Assembly: GCF_017307495.1 (NCBI RefSeq)
Contig: NZ_JAFKHE010000032.1
Coordinates: forward strand, 1 to 62,281
From: Devosia sp.
GTDB taxonomy: Bacteria > Pseudomonadota > Alphaproteobacteria > Rhizobiales > Devosiaceae
DNA length: 62,281 nucleotides
Direction of reading: 5' to 3'
Shown here: positions 1 through 8,649 of the stretch, piece after piece
How the letters are laid out: each line of letters opens with the position of its first letter
Numbering within the stretch: the first letter of the stretch is position 1
Notes under the pieces: model-generated
Databases searched by the model: none
What the model was told of the DNA's origin: nothing
Seen by the model: only the letters and a program-made list of their open reading frames with translations
Translations under genes and position numbers: made by a program

Positions 1-264
1 CGCGAGCTGTTGGCCGGCGGCGGGATCAAGCGGGCGGCGGTGGCGGGGTCGGGGATCTTCAAGGACCAGGCCTCGGACGCGACGATCCGAGCGCTGTTCT
101 TTGCCGGCACGATCCGCAGCTGGCAGCTGATCCTGCCCGACTTCGGCACGGTCGAGGGGCCGTTCCAGATCGTGGCGCTGGAGTTTTCGGCCGACCATGC
201 GGGGGAAGTGACGTTCGAGCTGGCGCTCGAGAGCGCGGGGCAACTCAGCTTCGTGGTGGCTTAG
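1..264 (+). CDS. Phage/GTA major tail protein, TP901-1 family (3' part only)
   Basis: The reading frame is open from the first base and ends at TAG 262-264, so the 5' part lies outside the window. The visible 87 residues include a motif ending in SWQLILPDF and a final section on an 'FQIVALEFSADHAGEVTFEL' theme, which I recognise as the end of the TP901-1-type major tail protein found as gp9 of alphaproteobacterial gene transfer agents. It would form the tail tube. It heads a co-directional run of tail genes, which supports the call. A palindromic repeat begins on the base after its stop codon. Confidence 0.8.
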   Translation, partial: RELLAGGGIKRAAVAGSGIFKDQASDATIRALFFAGTIRSWQLILPDFGTVEGPFQIVALEFSADHAGEVTFELALESAGQLSFVVA

Positions 265-362
265 CCTCCCTCCCCCTTGAGGGGAGGGATTGAGGGTGGG
301 GGTGGTGCGGTGATCACCGATGGACCCCCACCCCCCACCCGTCCCCTCAAGGGGAGGGGAGC
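265..362. repeat. Palindromic intergenic repeat, family A copy 1
   Basis: GC-rich element beginning directly after the gp9 stop codon. Its left end TCCCTCCCCCTTGAGGGGAG and right end CCCCTCAAGGGGAGGGGAGC are each small palindromes, joined by a centre with GGTGATCACC and a run of C/A. Near-copies occur at 1463-1556, 1581-1664, 3872-3970 and 14172-14270. It fills the gap between two tail genes and can fold in RNA, so it may influence read-through. Confidence 0.85.
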
Positions 363-380
363 ACAAAGAGGAGACAATGC

Positions 381-695
381 ATGCCGAACATCCAGCGGGG
401 TGAAATCTCGGCCGTGTTCGAGGGCGAGGAGCGGGTGCTGTGCCTGACGCTGGGCGCGCTGGCGGAACTCGAGGCGCGGCTTGGGGCCGGCGACCTGGTC
501 GGATTGAGCGAGCGTTTCGCCGCCGGGCGGGTGTCGGCGCGGGACCTGACGGCGATCATCGGGGCGGGCCTGCGTGGTGGCGGCAATGCCGTGACCGACG
601 ACGACCTGGCGCGGATGTCGATCGAGGGCGGGTTGCGCGGGGCGGCGGAGATTGCGGCGCGGCTGTTGCGCGCGACCTTCGGAGAGGCGGCATGA
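381..695 (+). CDS. Gene transfer agent family protein (gp10-like)
   Basis: A 104-residue protein starting MPNIQRGEISAVFEG, with a GAGGAG ribosome binding site about 8 bases upstream. The pattern 'LTLGALAELEARLG' followed by a second helical block matches the small tail protein (GTA_gp10/DUF3356 type) that lies between the major tail protein and the tail assembly chaperone in GTA clusters. Its role in tail assembly is inferred from position. Its stop overlaps the next start (ATGA), which indicates translational coupling. Confidence 0.75.
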   Translation: MPNIQRGEISAVFEGEERVLCLTLGALAELEARLGAGDLVGLSERFAAGRVSARDLTAIIGAGLRGGGNAVTDDDLARMSIEGGLRGAAEIAARLLRATFGEAA

Positions 696-889
696 GGGCC
701 TTCCCGTGGGACGAGGCGATGCGCTTCGGCTTCGGCGTGCTGCGGCTCTCCAGCCGGGAGTTCTGGGGGCTGACGCCGCGCGAGCTGGCGGCGGCGTTCG
801 AGGCGCGGGCCGGGCGGGCGCGTGGTGTTGCGCCGGGGCGCGAGGTGCTGGGGCGGCTGATGGCGGCGTTCCCTGACGAGGTGAAGTGA
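692..889 (+). CDS. GTA tail assembly chaperone, rcc01693 family
   Basis: A 65-residue protein. The start ATG at 692 overlaps the previous stop in an ATGA. The sequence AMRFGFGVLRLSSREFWGLTP followed by an arginine-rich helix is typical of the small rcc01693/DUF2376 tail assembly chaperone that precedes the tape measure gene. In phages this class of protein coats the tape measure before tail polymerisation; that role here is inferred. The end overlaps the next ATG by one base. Confidence 0.75.
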   Translation: MRAFPWDEAMRFGFGVLRLSSREFWGLTPRELAAAFEARAGRARGVAPGREVLGRLMAAFPDEVK

Positions 890-1422
890 TGGCGGATCCG
901 TTTGGCGACAGCCTTTCGGGGCTGGGCGATGTGTCGGCCGAGCTCGAGCGCATCGGCGACCTGGCGGATGGCGTCGGCAAGGCGCTGAGCCGGGCCTTTC
1001 GCGGCGCGGTCCTCGACAGCCGATCGCTGAAATCGGTGCTGGGCGAGGTGGCGGCGAGCTTTGCCGACATCGCGCTGAAGGCGGCGTTCCAGCCGATCGG
1101 GTCGCTGGTGAGCGGCGCGATCGAAAGCCTGTTCACCGCCACCAACCCGAGCGTCACCGCCTTTGCCAAGGGCGGCGTGCTGCAGAGCCCGACCTGGTTC
1201 GGGCTGGGGCAGGGACTTGGGCTGGCGGGGGAGGCGGGAGCCGAGGCGGTGCTGCCGCTGGCGCGCGGCCCGGACGGGCGGCTGGGTGTCGCGGCCGGCG
1301 CCGGGGCGGTGAACGTGACCTTCAACGTGACGGCGACCGATGCCCGGAGCTTTGCCGCGAGCGAAGCGGAGGTGTCGGCAATGCTGCTGCGGGCGGTGCG
1401 GCGGGGGACGCGGGGGAGCTAG
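889..1422 (+). CDS. Phage tail tape measure protein, short GTA form (gp11-like)
   Basis: A 177-residue protein starting at ATG 889 (TGATG overlap with the upstream stop). It has a helical N-terminus, then an 'FADIALKAAFQPIGSLVSGA' segment, then a glycine-rich tail with AKGGVLQSPTWFG and LAGEAGAEAVLPL, which is the conserved C-terminal signature of lambda-type minor tail/tape measure proteins. Tape measure proteins of phages are usually several hundred residues or more; GTAs make very short tails and carry short versions like this. A block of palindromic repeats follows. Confidence 0.78.
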   Translation: MADPFGDSLSGLGDVSAELERIGDLADGVGKALSRAFRGAVLDSRSLKSVLGEVAASFADIALKAAFQPIGSLVSGAIESLFTATNPSVTAFAKGGVLQSPTWFGLGQGLGLAGEAGAEAVLPLARGPDGRLGVAAGAGAVNVTFNVTATDARSFAASEAEVSAMLLRAVRRGTRGS

Positions 1423-1462
1423 AGCCGGTGTGGGCGGCAACCCCCACCCACCGGCTCTTTCG

Positions 1463-1664
1463 CCTCCCTCCCCCTTGAGGGGAGGGATTGAGGGGGGGTG
1501 GTTCGGTGAGCGCCGAAAGACCCCCACCCCCGGCCCCTCCCCTCAGGGGGGAGGGGTACCGACTGACAGACTTCGGTTCACGCCCCCTCCACCGCCTTCG
1601 GGGTGGTTCGGTGAGCGCCGATGGACCCCCACCCCCGGCCCCTCCCCTCAAGGGGGAGGGGAGC
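1463..1664. repeat. Palindromic repeat family A, copies 2 and 3 in tandem
   Basis: Two family A elements fill most of the gp11-gp12 gap. Copy 2 is complete (about 1463-1556). Copy 3 (about 1581-1664) lacks the left palindrome but keeps the GGTTCGGTGAGCGCCGATGG centre and the right end CCCCTCAAGGGGGAGGGGAG. In both, the centre reads GTGAGCGCCG where copies 1 and 4 have GTGATCACCG, so there are two sub-variants. No gene is supported within 1423-1688. Confidence 0.85.
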
Positions 1665-1688
1665 AACTCCAAGCACACGGAATATCAG

Positions 1689-2315
1689 ATGACCTTCCAT
1701 CCCATCCGCTTTCCCCTCGACATCTCGCTCGGCGCTCGCGGCGGCCCCGAGCGCGCGACGGACATCGTGACGCTCGCCTCCGGCCGCGAGGAGCGCAACA
1801 GCCGGTGGTTGCATTCGCGGCGGCGGTACAATGCCGGGTATGGCGTGAAATCGCGGGCCGACATGGCGGCGGTGCTGGCGTTTTTCGAGGAGCGGCGCGG
1901 GCGGTTCCATTCGTTCCTGTGGCGCGACGGGCTCGACTGGTCATCGAACGGGACCGATGCGCCGACGGCGCTGGACCAGGTGATCGGGACCGGCGATGGC
2001 GCGACGGTTTCGTTTGCGCTGACAAAGCACTACGGGACGGCGTTCGACCCGTATCTCAGACCCATCACCAAGCCCGTCGCGGGTACGGTGGTGATGGCGG
2101 TGGCGGGTTCGGGGATGCCCGCCACCGACTTTTCCGTCGATGCGCTGACCGGGGTGGTGACTTTCGACGTGGCGCCGGCGCTTGGCGCGGCGGTGACGGC
2201 GGGGTTCCTGTTCGACGTGCCGGTGCGCTTCGACATCGACCGGCTGGACGTGGAACTGACGAGCTTCGACGCTGCCGAGGTGCCATCCATCCCGCTGATC
2301 GAGGTGCGCGAATGA
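1689..2315 (+). CDS. GTA tail protein, DUF2460/TIGR02217 family (gp12-like)
   Basis: A 208-residue protein. The frame is open further upstream through repeat sequence, but ATG 1689 is the sensible start: it follows the repeat and gives MTFHPIRFPLDISLGARGG, the typical N-terminus of this family. The conserved patterns RYNAGYGVKSRADMAAVLAF, an FHSFLWRDGLDW block and a VRFDIDRLDVELTSFD end are visible. It is a distal tail/baseplate component in GTAs. Its stop overlaps the next gene's ATG (ATGA). Confidence 0.82.
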   Translation: MTFHPIRFPLDISLGARGGPERATDIVTLASGREERNSRWLHSRRRYNAGYGVKSRADMAAVLAFFEERRGRFHSFLWRDGLDWSSNGTDAPTALDQVIGTGDGATVSFALTKHYGTAFDPYLRPITKPVAGTVVMAVAGSGMPATDFSVDALTGVVTFDVAPALGAAVTAGFLFDVPVRFDIDRLDVELTSFDAAEVPSIPLIEVRE

Positions 2316-3202
2316 GGGTTCTGGAGGCGGGGTTCGCGAGCCATGTCGCGAGCGGCGCGACGACGCTGGCGACGTGCTGGCGGATCGAGCGGGCCGACGG
2401 GCTGGTGCTGGGGTTCACCGACCATGACGCGGGCCTGAGCTTCGGCGGCACCGACTACGTGCCGGCGCATGGGCTCGATGGCGGGGAACGCGTCGGCAAG
2501 CTCGGGGCGAGCGTGGACACGACCGAGGTGGTGGGCGTGCTGCATTCGGACGCGATCGCCGAGGACGACATCCTGCTCGGGCGCTTCGACGGGGCGGAGG
2601 TGGCGACCTGGCGGGTGAACTGGCGCGACACGAGCCAGCGCCTGCTGGTGAGCCGGACGACGATCGGCGAGATCGTGCGCGAGGAAGGGGTGTTCCGCGC
2701 CGAACTGCGCTCGGGGCAGCAGGCGATCAACCAGCCGCAGGGGCGGATCTGGCAGGCGCTGTGCGATGCGGAACTGGGGGACGCGCGCTGTGGGGTGGAA
2801 CTCGAGGATCCGGCGTTTCGCGCCGAGGCGACGGTGGTTGGAGTGCGGGACCGGTTCCGCGTGGCGGTGTCCGGGATCGACGGGTTCGAGGCGGGCTGGT
2901 TCGCGTTCGGCATGGCGGCGTGGGGTGCCGGCAAGCGAGCCGGACTGCGCGATCGCGTGGTGACGCACGAGCGGCTGGGCGGGGTGGATGTGCTCGGCTT
3001 CGGCTCGGCGGTGGGGGACTGGGTGGAAGCGGGCGACGCGCTGGTGCTGACGGCAGGGTGCGACCGGCGGTTTGCGACCCGCCGCGAGCGGTTCGGCAAT
3101 GCCGTGAACTTCCGCGGCTTTCCGCATATTCCGGGCAACGACTACGTGCTGCGCTACCCCAAGTCCGGCGCCGAACTCGACGGGCGGAAGCTGGTCGGAT
3201 GA
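2312..3202 (+). CDS. GTA tail protein, DUF2163 family (gp13-like)
   Basis: A 296-residue protein starting at ATG 2312, overlapping the gp12 stop. The start of the protein (ATCWRIERADGLVLGFTDHD) and the cysteine-containing section near the end (GCDRRFATRRERFGNAVNFR, then GFPHIPGND) are signatures of DUF2163/phage conserved hypothetical BR0599-type proteins, which resemble the gpL minor tail protein family. The four cysteines in the C-terminal half could bind a metal or iron-sulfur cluster, as described for GTA hub proteins. It overlaps gp14 by four bases. Confidence 0.82.
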   Translation: MRVLEAGFASHVASGATTLATCWRIERADGLVLGFTDHDAGLSFGGTDYVPAHGLDGGERVGKLGASVDTTEVVGVLHSDAIAEDDILLGRFDGAEVATWRVNWRDTSQRLLVSRTTIGEIVREEGVFRAELRSGQQAINQPQGRIWQALCDAELGDARCGVELEDPAFRAEATVVGVRDRFRVAVSGIDGFEAGWFAFGMAAWGAGKRAGLRDRVVTHERLGGVDVLGFGSAVGDWVEAGDALVLTAGCDRRFATRRERFGNAVNFRGFPHIPGNDYVLRYPKSGAELDGRKLVG

Positions 3203-3645
3203 GCGCGGAGATCGTTGCGGCGGCGCGGGGCTGGGTGGGGACACCCTACCGGCACCGCGCGGCCCTGCGCGGCGTCGGCTGCGATTGCCTGGGGCTGCTG
3301 GTGGGGGTGTGGCGCGAGGTGACGGGGGCGGAGCCGCCGCTGCTGCCGAACTATCGGGCCGAGTGGCGGGACCTTTCACACGCAGCGGAACTGCAGGGAT
3401 TGGCGGAGCGGTGGCTGGTGCCGGGGGTACCGGGGCCGGGGGCCGTGCTGCTGTTCCGGATGGGCGCGGCGGCGCTGCCGCGGCATTGCGGGATCATGGT
3501 GACGGACGGGCGGTTCGTGCACGCGCAGGAGCGGCTGGGCGTGGTCGAGGGCGCGCTGAGCGAGGGCTGGCGGAAGCGGGTGGCTGGGGTGTGGGAGTTT
3601 CCGGAATCCGACCCTGAAACAATCCACCGTCATCCCCGGGCTTGA
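3199..3645 (+). CDS. GTA NlpC/P60 family peptidase (gp14-like)
   Basis: A 148-residue protein with the NlpC/P60 layout: catalytic cysteine in GVGCDCLGLLVG (residues about 29-40), and histidine in PRHCGIMVTDGRFVHA. In tailed phages and GTAs this subunit cuts peptidoglycan at the tail tip during DNA delivery. The start ATG 3199 overlaps the gp13 stop. The last residues are unusual: after VWEFPESDP the frame runs into the intergenic repeat starting at 3629, which supplies the final codons and the stop TGA 3643-3645. Confidence 0.85.
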   Translation: MSAEIVAAARGWVGTPYRHRAALRGVGCDCLGLLVGVWREVTGAEPPLLPNYRAEWRDLSHAAELQGLAERWLVPGVPGPGAVLLFRMGAAALPRHCGIMVTDGRFVHAQERLGVVEGALSEGWRKRVAGVWEFPESDPETIHRHPRA

Positions 3646-3705
3646 CCCGGGGACCCACGGGGTGTCGCGGCATCGCTGTGTCCGCGGATCAAGTCCGCGG
3701 ATGAC
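3629..3705. repeat. Palindromic repeat family B copy 1
   Basis: Two hairpins facing each other: GTCATCCCCGGG-CTTGA-CCCGGGGAC at 3629-3653 and TCCGCGGA-TCAAG-TCCGCGGATGAC at 3681-3705. The GTCATCC ... GGATGAC ends are shared with the copies between ccmE and ccmF (18995-19221). The left hairpin overlaps the 3' end of the gp14 gene. Confidence 0.82.
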
Positions 3706-3730
3706 GACTGAGGGAGTGGTGCGCTTGGCG

Positions 3731-3854
3731 CCCCTCACCCTGGCCCTCTCCCCGGAGGGGCGAGGGGACGATGTGGCTCGTCTGGTGAGCGACTACAGAC
3801 ACTGAGTTTGCGGCTCTAACGCCCCCTCGCCCCTCTGGGGAGAGGGTTGGGGTG
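3731..3854. repeat. Palindromic repeat family C
   Basis: Inverted pair with outer ends CCCCTCACCCTGGCCCTCTC and GAGAGGGTTGGGGTG, and inner hairpins CCCCGGAGGGG and CCCCTCTGGGG. The central part of about 50 bases is less GC-rich. I see only this copy in the window. Confidence 0.7.
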
Positions 3855-3871
3855 TCGGGGTTGCCGGAACG

Positions 3872-3970
3872 CCTCCCTCCCCCTTGAGGGGAGGGATCGA
3901 GGGAGGGGGTGGTGCGGTGATCACCGATGGACCCCCACCCCCACCCCCTCCCCTCAAGGGGGAGGGGAGC
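3872..3970. repeat. Palindromic repeat family A copy 4
   Basis: Nearly identical to copy 1 (265-362): same TCCCTCCCCCTTGAGGGGAG left end, same GTGCGGTGATCACCGATGG centre, right end CCCCTCAAGGGGGAGGGGAG. It ends 22 bases before the gp15 start codon. Confidence 0.85.
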
Positions 3971-3992
3971 AGACCATTGCGAGGAAGGACAC

Positions 3993-6900
3993 ATGGCAAC
4001 ACTGGCACTATCGGTGGCCGGGCAGTTCGTCGGCGCGGCGGTTGGCGGGGCGATCGGGGCGACCATCGGGCGGGCGCTGGGGGCGCTGGCCGGGTCGGTG
4101 GTGGACCAGGCGCTGTTCGGCGAGAAGCCGGCGGCGAGGACTGGCGCGGATATCCGCATTTCCGGGTCGTCGGAGGGCGGGGCGGTGCCGCGGCTCTATG
4201 GCTGGAGCCGGCTGAGCGGCAACATCATCTGGGCCACGGAACTGGAGCGGCTGAAGAGCGAGGAGTCCGGGGCCAAGGGCACGCAGCAGGCCGAGGACGA
4301 GGAGATCGTCGCGAGCTTTGCCATCGGGCTGTGCGAGGGCGAGGTGAGCCGGCTGGGGCGGATCTGGGCCGACGGGCAGCTGCTCGAGACGGAGGGGCTG
4401 AACCTGCGCTTTTATCGCGGCACCGAGTCGCAGGAGGCGGACAGCCTGATCGAGGCGAGGCAGGGGGCGGGCGCGGCGCCGGCCTACCGCGGGCTCTGCT
4501 ACCTGGTGTTCGAGCGGTTGCCGCTCGGCGAGTTTGGCAACCGCATCCCCAACATCACGGTGGAGCTCTGCCGCGTGGTCGGCGAGCTCGAGCCGCTGAT
4601 CCGCTCGGTGACGCTGATCCCCGGGGCGACCGAGTTCGGCTACGACCCGGTGGCGCGGGTGCGGGTGGTGGGGCGGGGCTCGGCCGAGCGCGAGAACGCG
4701 CATGCTTCGGCGCTGACCAGCGACTGGATGCTGTCGCTCGACGAGCTGCAGGACCTGTGCCCCAACCTCGAGCACGTGGCGCTGGTGGTGAGCTGGTTCG
4801 GCGACGACCTGCGCGCCGGAGAATGCGCGGTGCGGCCGAAGGTGGAGGCGGCGTCCCGCGCGGTGAAGGGGGCGGAGTGGGGCGTGGCCGGGTTGTCGCG
4901 CGCCGCGGCCGCGGTGGTGTCGATGCATGAGGGCGGGCCGGCCTATGGCGGCACACCATCGGACGCGGCGGTGCGGGCGGCGATTGCCGATTTGAAGGCG
5001 CGCGGGCTCGGGGTGACGCTCTATCCGATGCTGCTGATGGACATTCCGGCGGACAATGCGATGGGGCAGCCGGCCTATCCCTGGCGCGGGCGGATTGCGC
5101 CGGTGGCGGCTGCAGCGGCGGAGGTCGCGGCGTTCGTCGGCGGAACGGAGGACTGGGGCTATCGGCGCTTCGTGCGGCACTACGCGACGCTGGCCGAAGA
5201 GGCGGGCGCCGATGCGCTGGTGCTCGGCTCGGAACTGGTGGGGCTGACCGCGGCGCGGGCGGCGGGCGGGTTTCCGTTCGTTACTGCGCTGGTGACGCTC
5301 GCGGCAGAGGCCAAGGCGCTCGCGCCGTCGGTGGACCTGACCTATGCGGCGGACTGGAGCGAGTATCACGGGTTCCAGCCGCCGGACGCGCCCGGGGACA
5401 AGTGGTTCCATCTCGATCCGCTCTGGGCTTCGCCCGATATCGCGGCGGTGGGAATCGACAACTACATGCCGATCGCCGACTGGCGCGACGGCGAGGACGG
5501 GCCGGACGCGGCGGCCGACGGACCGTATGGGCTCGGCTACCTCGAGGCGGGAATCGACGGCGGCGAAGGGTTCGACTGGTATTACGCCTCGGACGCTGAC
5601 CGGCTGGCGGGGGCGCGCACGCCGATCAGCGACGGGGCGCATGGCGAGCCCTGGGTGTGGCGGTTCAAGGATATCGCCGGCTGGTGGGCCAGTGCGCACC
5701 ACGACCGGGTGGGTGGGGTGCGCTCGGCGTCGCCGACGGCCTGGGTGCCGGGGATGAAGCCGGTGTGGTTCACCGAGCTTGGCTGCGGCGCGGTGGACAA
5801 GGGGGCGAACCAGCCGAACGTGTTTCCGGACGGCAAGTCGTCGGAGGACGGGCGGCCGTATTTCTCGTCCGGGGCGCCGGATGGGTTGATGCAGCGGCAG
5901 TTCCTGCGCGCGCACCTCGGCCATTGGGCGGGCGACCCGATGGTGGGGCGGATCTCGCTCTGGACCTGGGATGCGCGGCCCTATCCGGCCTTTCCGTCGG
6001 ACACGACGACCTGGGCCGACGCGCAGAACCATGCCGCAGGACATTGGCTGACCGGACGGCTCGGCGCGCTGGCGCCGGATGAACTTTCTCGCGCGGTGGC
6101 GGCGGATTTCGGCGTGGAGCTGGGGGCGGCGGATGTGGCGGGGACATTGGTGCAGGGCATGGCGATCGAAGGCGTGGTGAGCTGGCGCGATGCGACGGCT
6201 TCGGCGCTGGCTGCGGCCGGATTGTCGGTGCGCGACGGGGCCGAGGGGCTGGAACTGGTGCGACCGGAACTGGCGGCGGCGGTGACGGTGTCGAGGGACG
6301 AGCTGGTGAAGGAGGAGGGGCCGTTGGCGTCAAGGCGGCGGCCTGATCCGTCCGAGACGGTGGCGCGGCTGGCGGTGGGGTTTGTCGATCGCGAGCGGGA
6401 ATACCTGGCGGGCACGGTGACCGCAATGCGGCCGGAGGGGGCGGCGGTTTCGGGCGAAAATACCGGGCTGGTGCTCGATGCGGCCTCGGCGCGGGGCGCG
6501 GCCGAGCAGCTGCTGCGGGCGCGGGGGACGGAGCGGGATACGCTGGAGTTCACGCTGCCGCCATCCTTCGCGGCGCTCGAGGTGGGCGACGTGGTCACCG
6601 TCGCGGGCGAAGGCGAGGGGCCGTTCGAGATTGCCGAGATCCGCGATGGACTGGCGCGCAAGGTGACGGCGAAGGCTCTGGCGCCGGTGCTGAAGGCGGC
6701 GGTGCTGTCCGACCGGCCGGCGCGGGTGGCGCCGGGGCCGGCGCCGGTGGCCGAACCGGTGGTGATCGTGGCGCACCTGCCGGGCGATCCGGCGACGCCC
6801 GGGCAATCGCAACTGCTGCTCGCGGCCTATGCCAGCCCGTGGCCGGGCGAGGTGGAGGTGCATCTGGCAACGACCGGGGGTGCGGCTGGCGCGACTGTCG

Positions 6901-7665
6901 CGGGCGGCGGCGATCGGGGAACTGGTGACGCCGCTCACGGCTGGGCCGGTGCATGTGCGGGATCGGCGCAGCGTCGAGATCGAGCTGAGCGGCGGCCACC
7001 TGGCGCCGGTGGATTTCGCGGCGGCGCTGGCCGGGGCCAACCGGATGGCGGTCGAGACCGACGCGGGCGAATGGGAGGTGATCGGCTTTGCCGGTGCCGA
7101 ACTGGTGTCGCCGGGGCGGTATCGGCTGACGGAGCTGCTGCGCGGACTGGGCGGCACCGATGTCGCCATGGGGGCGGCGGCGGCGGGCAACCGGCTGGTG
7201 GTGCTCGACGGCAATGTGACGGCGGTGCCGGTGGAAGCGGATTGGCTCGGGGGCGAGCTAGACTTGCGGGCGTTTGCCGGGCGGCACGATGGCGCCGGGG
7301 CGGCGGTGACGGCGACGCTGTCGCTCGCGCCGGTGCTGCCGCTGCCGCCGGTGCATCTCAGGGCCGTGCGTGGGGCGGGGGGCGATGTCGCGCTCGGCTG
7401 GGTGCGGCGGAGCCGGGCCGATGCCGGGTCATGGGCGGTGGCGGAAGTGCCGCTCGAGCATGTGCCGGAGGCCTATCGCGTGACGATCTACGACGGTGCG
7501 GATGCGGTGCGGACGATCGAAGTCTCGACGCCCGCCGCGACCTATGCCGCCGCCGCGCAGGTCGCCGATTTCGGCACGCTGCCGGCGGCGTTCGATTTCA
7601 CCGTCGCGCAACTGAGCCCGGTGTTCGGCGCCGGACACGCGGGGGCCGCGAGCTTCCATGCGTAA
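3993..7665 (+). CDS. GTA host specificity protein (gp15-like), disrupted by a +1 frameshift
   Basis: The largest GTA tail gene, starting MATLALSVAGQFVGAAVGGA after an AGGAAGG ribosome binding site. From about residue 230 to 690 it carries the glycoside-hydrolase TIM-barrel-like domain of GTA baseplate proteins (motifs VTLYPMLLMDIP, WSEYHGFQPPD, KPVWFTELGCGAVDKGANQP). A phage tail-3 type domain follows. Near 6876-6880 the coding pattern moves from the start frame to the +1 frame, which continues with VRLARLSRAAAIGELV and ends at TAA 7665; the start frame stays open to 7676 but with nonsense composition. Corrected length is about 1,223 residues, close to what I expect for gp15. It is the receptor-binding/megatron component. 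The shift is a real mutation, an assembly error in a G run, or, less likely, programmed. Confidence 0.82.
6876..6880 (+). other. Frameshift site in gp15 (run of five G)
   Basis: Frame 1 reads ACC GGG GGT GCG; the coding frame after this point needs ACC GGG GTG CGG CTG, so one G too many is present. Upstream (WPGEVEVHLATTG) and downstream (VRLARLSRAAAIGEL) sequences join naturally once it is removed. Confidence 0.8.
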
Positions 7666-7756
7666 GACCATCTTAGACGGCCTCGGCGAGGCCATCGCCC
7701 GCCAGAAGCTCAGGCTCCTGGTGGGCATCTTCACATCCAACCTACGGAGAACTCTC

Positions 7757-7936
7757 GTGAATCTCGGAATCCTGAACGGCTTCAAGACCTACATCGTCGC
7801 CGCGGCCATGGTGCTGGCCGCGCTCAGCCAGCTGGTCGGCGTCGACCCGCCCAGCTTCGACGGGCAATCGGCGGGGCAGTTGCTGATGGAGGGGCTGGCG
7901 ATCCTGTTTCTGCGGAAGGGCGTGAAGGCTGGCTGA
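7757..7936 (+). CDS. Small holin-like membrane protein at end of GTA cluster
   Basis: A 59-residue protein, MNLGILNGFKTYIVAAAMVL onward, with a hydrophobic helix at residues about 10-27, a polar turn, and a second weakly hydrophobic helix ending LFLRKGVKAG. I chose GTG 7757 because a CGGAG ribosome binding site lies 7 bases upstream; the same frame is open from ATG 7658, which overlaps the gp15 stop and would add 33 residues. Size and topology resemble small holin-like proteins found at the ends of phage and GTA tail clusters. A lysis role is inference. Confidence 0.55.
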   Translation: MNLGILNGFKTYIVAAAMVLAALSQLVGVDPPSFDGQSAGQLLMEGLAILFLRKGVKAG

Positions 7937-8061
7937 CTGCGTGCCGGCGCCGCGTCTCAACGACTGCCAGCGGAGCTAATGGTCGCAGTGTTTCTCGGCG
8001 GCTGGGTATGCGCCGCCTAATTCGGGTCGATGGCTTAGCCAGTCCGACCTCGTCGCTCATA

Positions 8062-8649
8062 CTACCCGGGTAACCCAAAACCCAGGTTCTTTCGTCGCAC
8101 TGGCAGAGTGTGGGCGTTCTCTGCACCAACCTGATAGAGCCGCGACATCGTCAGGCTAAGGTCCTTGTTCAATCTCGGATCGAAAAAGTTTATCCGCACG
8201 CTCACATTCTCAGGAACGCTGCCAGTCGGCGGGAGGACAACCGGGAGCGATATGTCCCGGCTCATGTGGCCGGTCGGCTCAACTATTAGCTCGTCGGATT
8301 GTACAAGATTGCGGTCGCCCAAGAAGTAAAACCCGTTAGTTGGGTCGTCGTTCTCGGTGCGCTGGAATCGCATATTTTCAATTGAAACGAACACGTCGCG
8401 TACGAGAAGTGGGTACCTTCGACGGTTCCAAAACTCGAAGCCAAAACTCAGGTAGCTGAAGGTCGGACTATGGTGAACCGTCAGGTGCTCGCTGTAGCGC
8501 AGAAAGAGGACTGGACCCCATCCAAAATTCTGCCGCCTAGCCAAAAAGAACTGAATCGTTGCAACGAAGACGCTAGCCACCGTTAGTACGCTGTAGGCTG
8601 CGAACTGGGCTACGGGCGCATAGTCCTTCAGCCAATCGATCGAGTTCAT
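8062..8649 (-). CDS. Hypothetical membrane-anchored protein, low GC
   Basis: A 195-residue protein not recognised by family. ATG at 8649 is preferred because GGGGGC lies just upstream; the frame stays open to 8808 but without a binding site. A single transmembrane segment (about residues 12-33, AAYSVLTVASVFVATIQFFL) follows a short N-terminus. The rest looks like a compact beta-rich cytoplasmic domain with FSYLSFGFEFWNRRRYPLLV and VSVRINFFDP. Base composition is clearly less GC-rich than neighbours, and it sits between the GTA cluster and a toxin-antitoxin pair, which together suggest acquired DNA. A defence or sensing role is possible but unproven. Confidence 0.7.
   Translation of the reverse strand: MNSIDWLKDYAPVAQFAAYSVLTVASVFVATIQFFLARRQNFGWGPVLFLRYSEHLTVHHSPTFSYLSFGFEFWNRRRYPLLVRDVFVSIENMRFQRTENDDPTNGFYFLGDRNLVQSDELIVEPTGHMSRDISLPVVLPPTGSVPENVSVRINFFDPRLNKDLSLTMSRLYQVGAENAHTLPVRRKNLGFGLPG

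Larger units (their letters stand above)
3646..3992. other. Gene-free stretch made of three repeat families
   Basis: This 347-base gap between gp14 and gp15 has no supportable gene. It is built almost wholly from repeats: the rest of family B (to 3705), a family C element (3731-3854) and a full family A element (3872-3970), followed by the gp15 ribosome binding site GCGAGGAAGGAC. The co-linearity of gp14 and gp15 in GTAs suggests these are later insertions into one transcription unit. Confidence 0.8.

Noticed and set aside
1340..2311. N-terminal extension of the gp13 frame through gp11, repeats and gp12
   Set aside because: Overlaps two real genes in other frames; ATG 2312 with the ATGA overlap gives the standard DUF2163 start.
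265..3970. CRISPR array in the repeated GTA gaps
   Set aside because: Units are palindromic, few, unevenly spaced and lack spacers; no cas genes are present.
4008..6044. A 678-codon open frame on the minus strand opposite gp15
   Set aside because: Arginine/proline-rich antisense shadow of a high-GC gene, no ribosome site, no known motif; gp15 motifs on the plus strand are clear.
6876..6880. Programmed ribosomal frameshift in gp15
   Set aside because: A +1 shift at a G run is not a known GTA device, and no stop codon or stimulatory structure marks the site; mutation or sequencing error is simpler.
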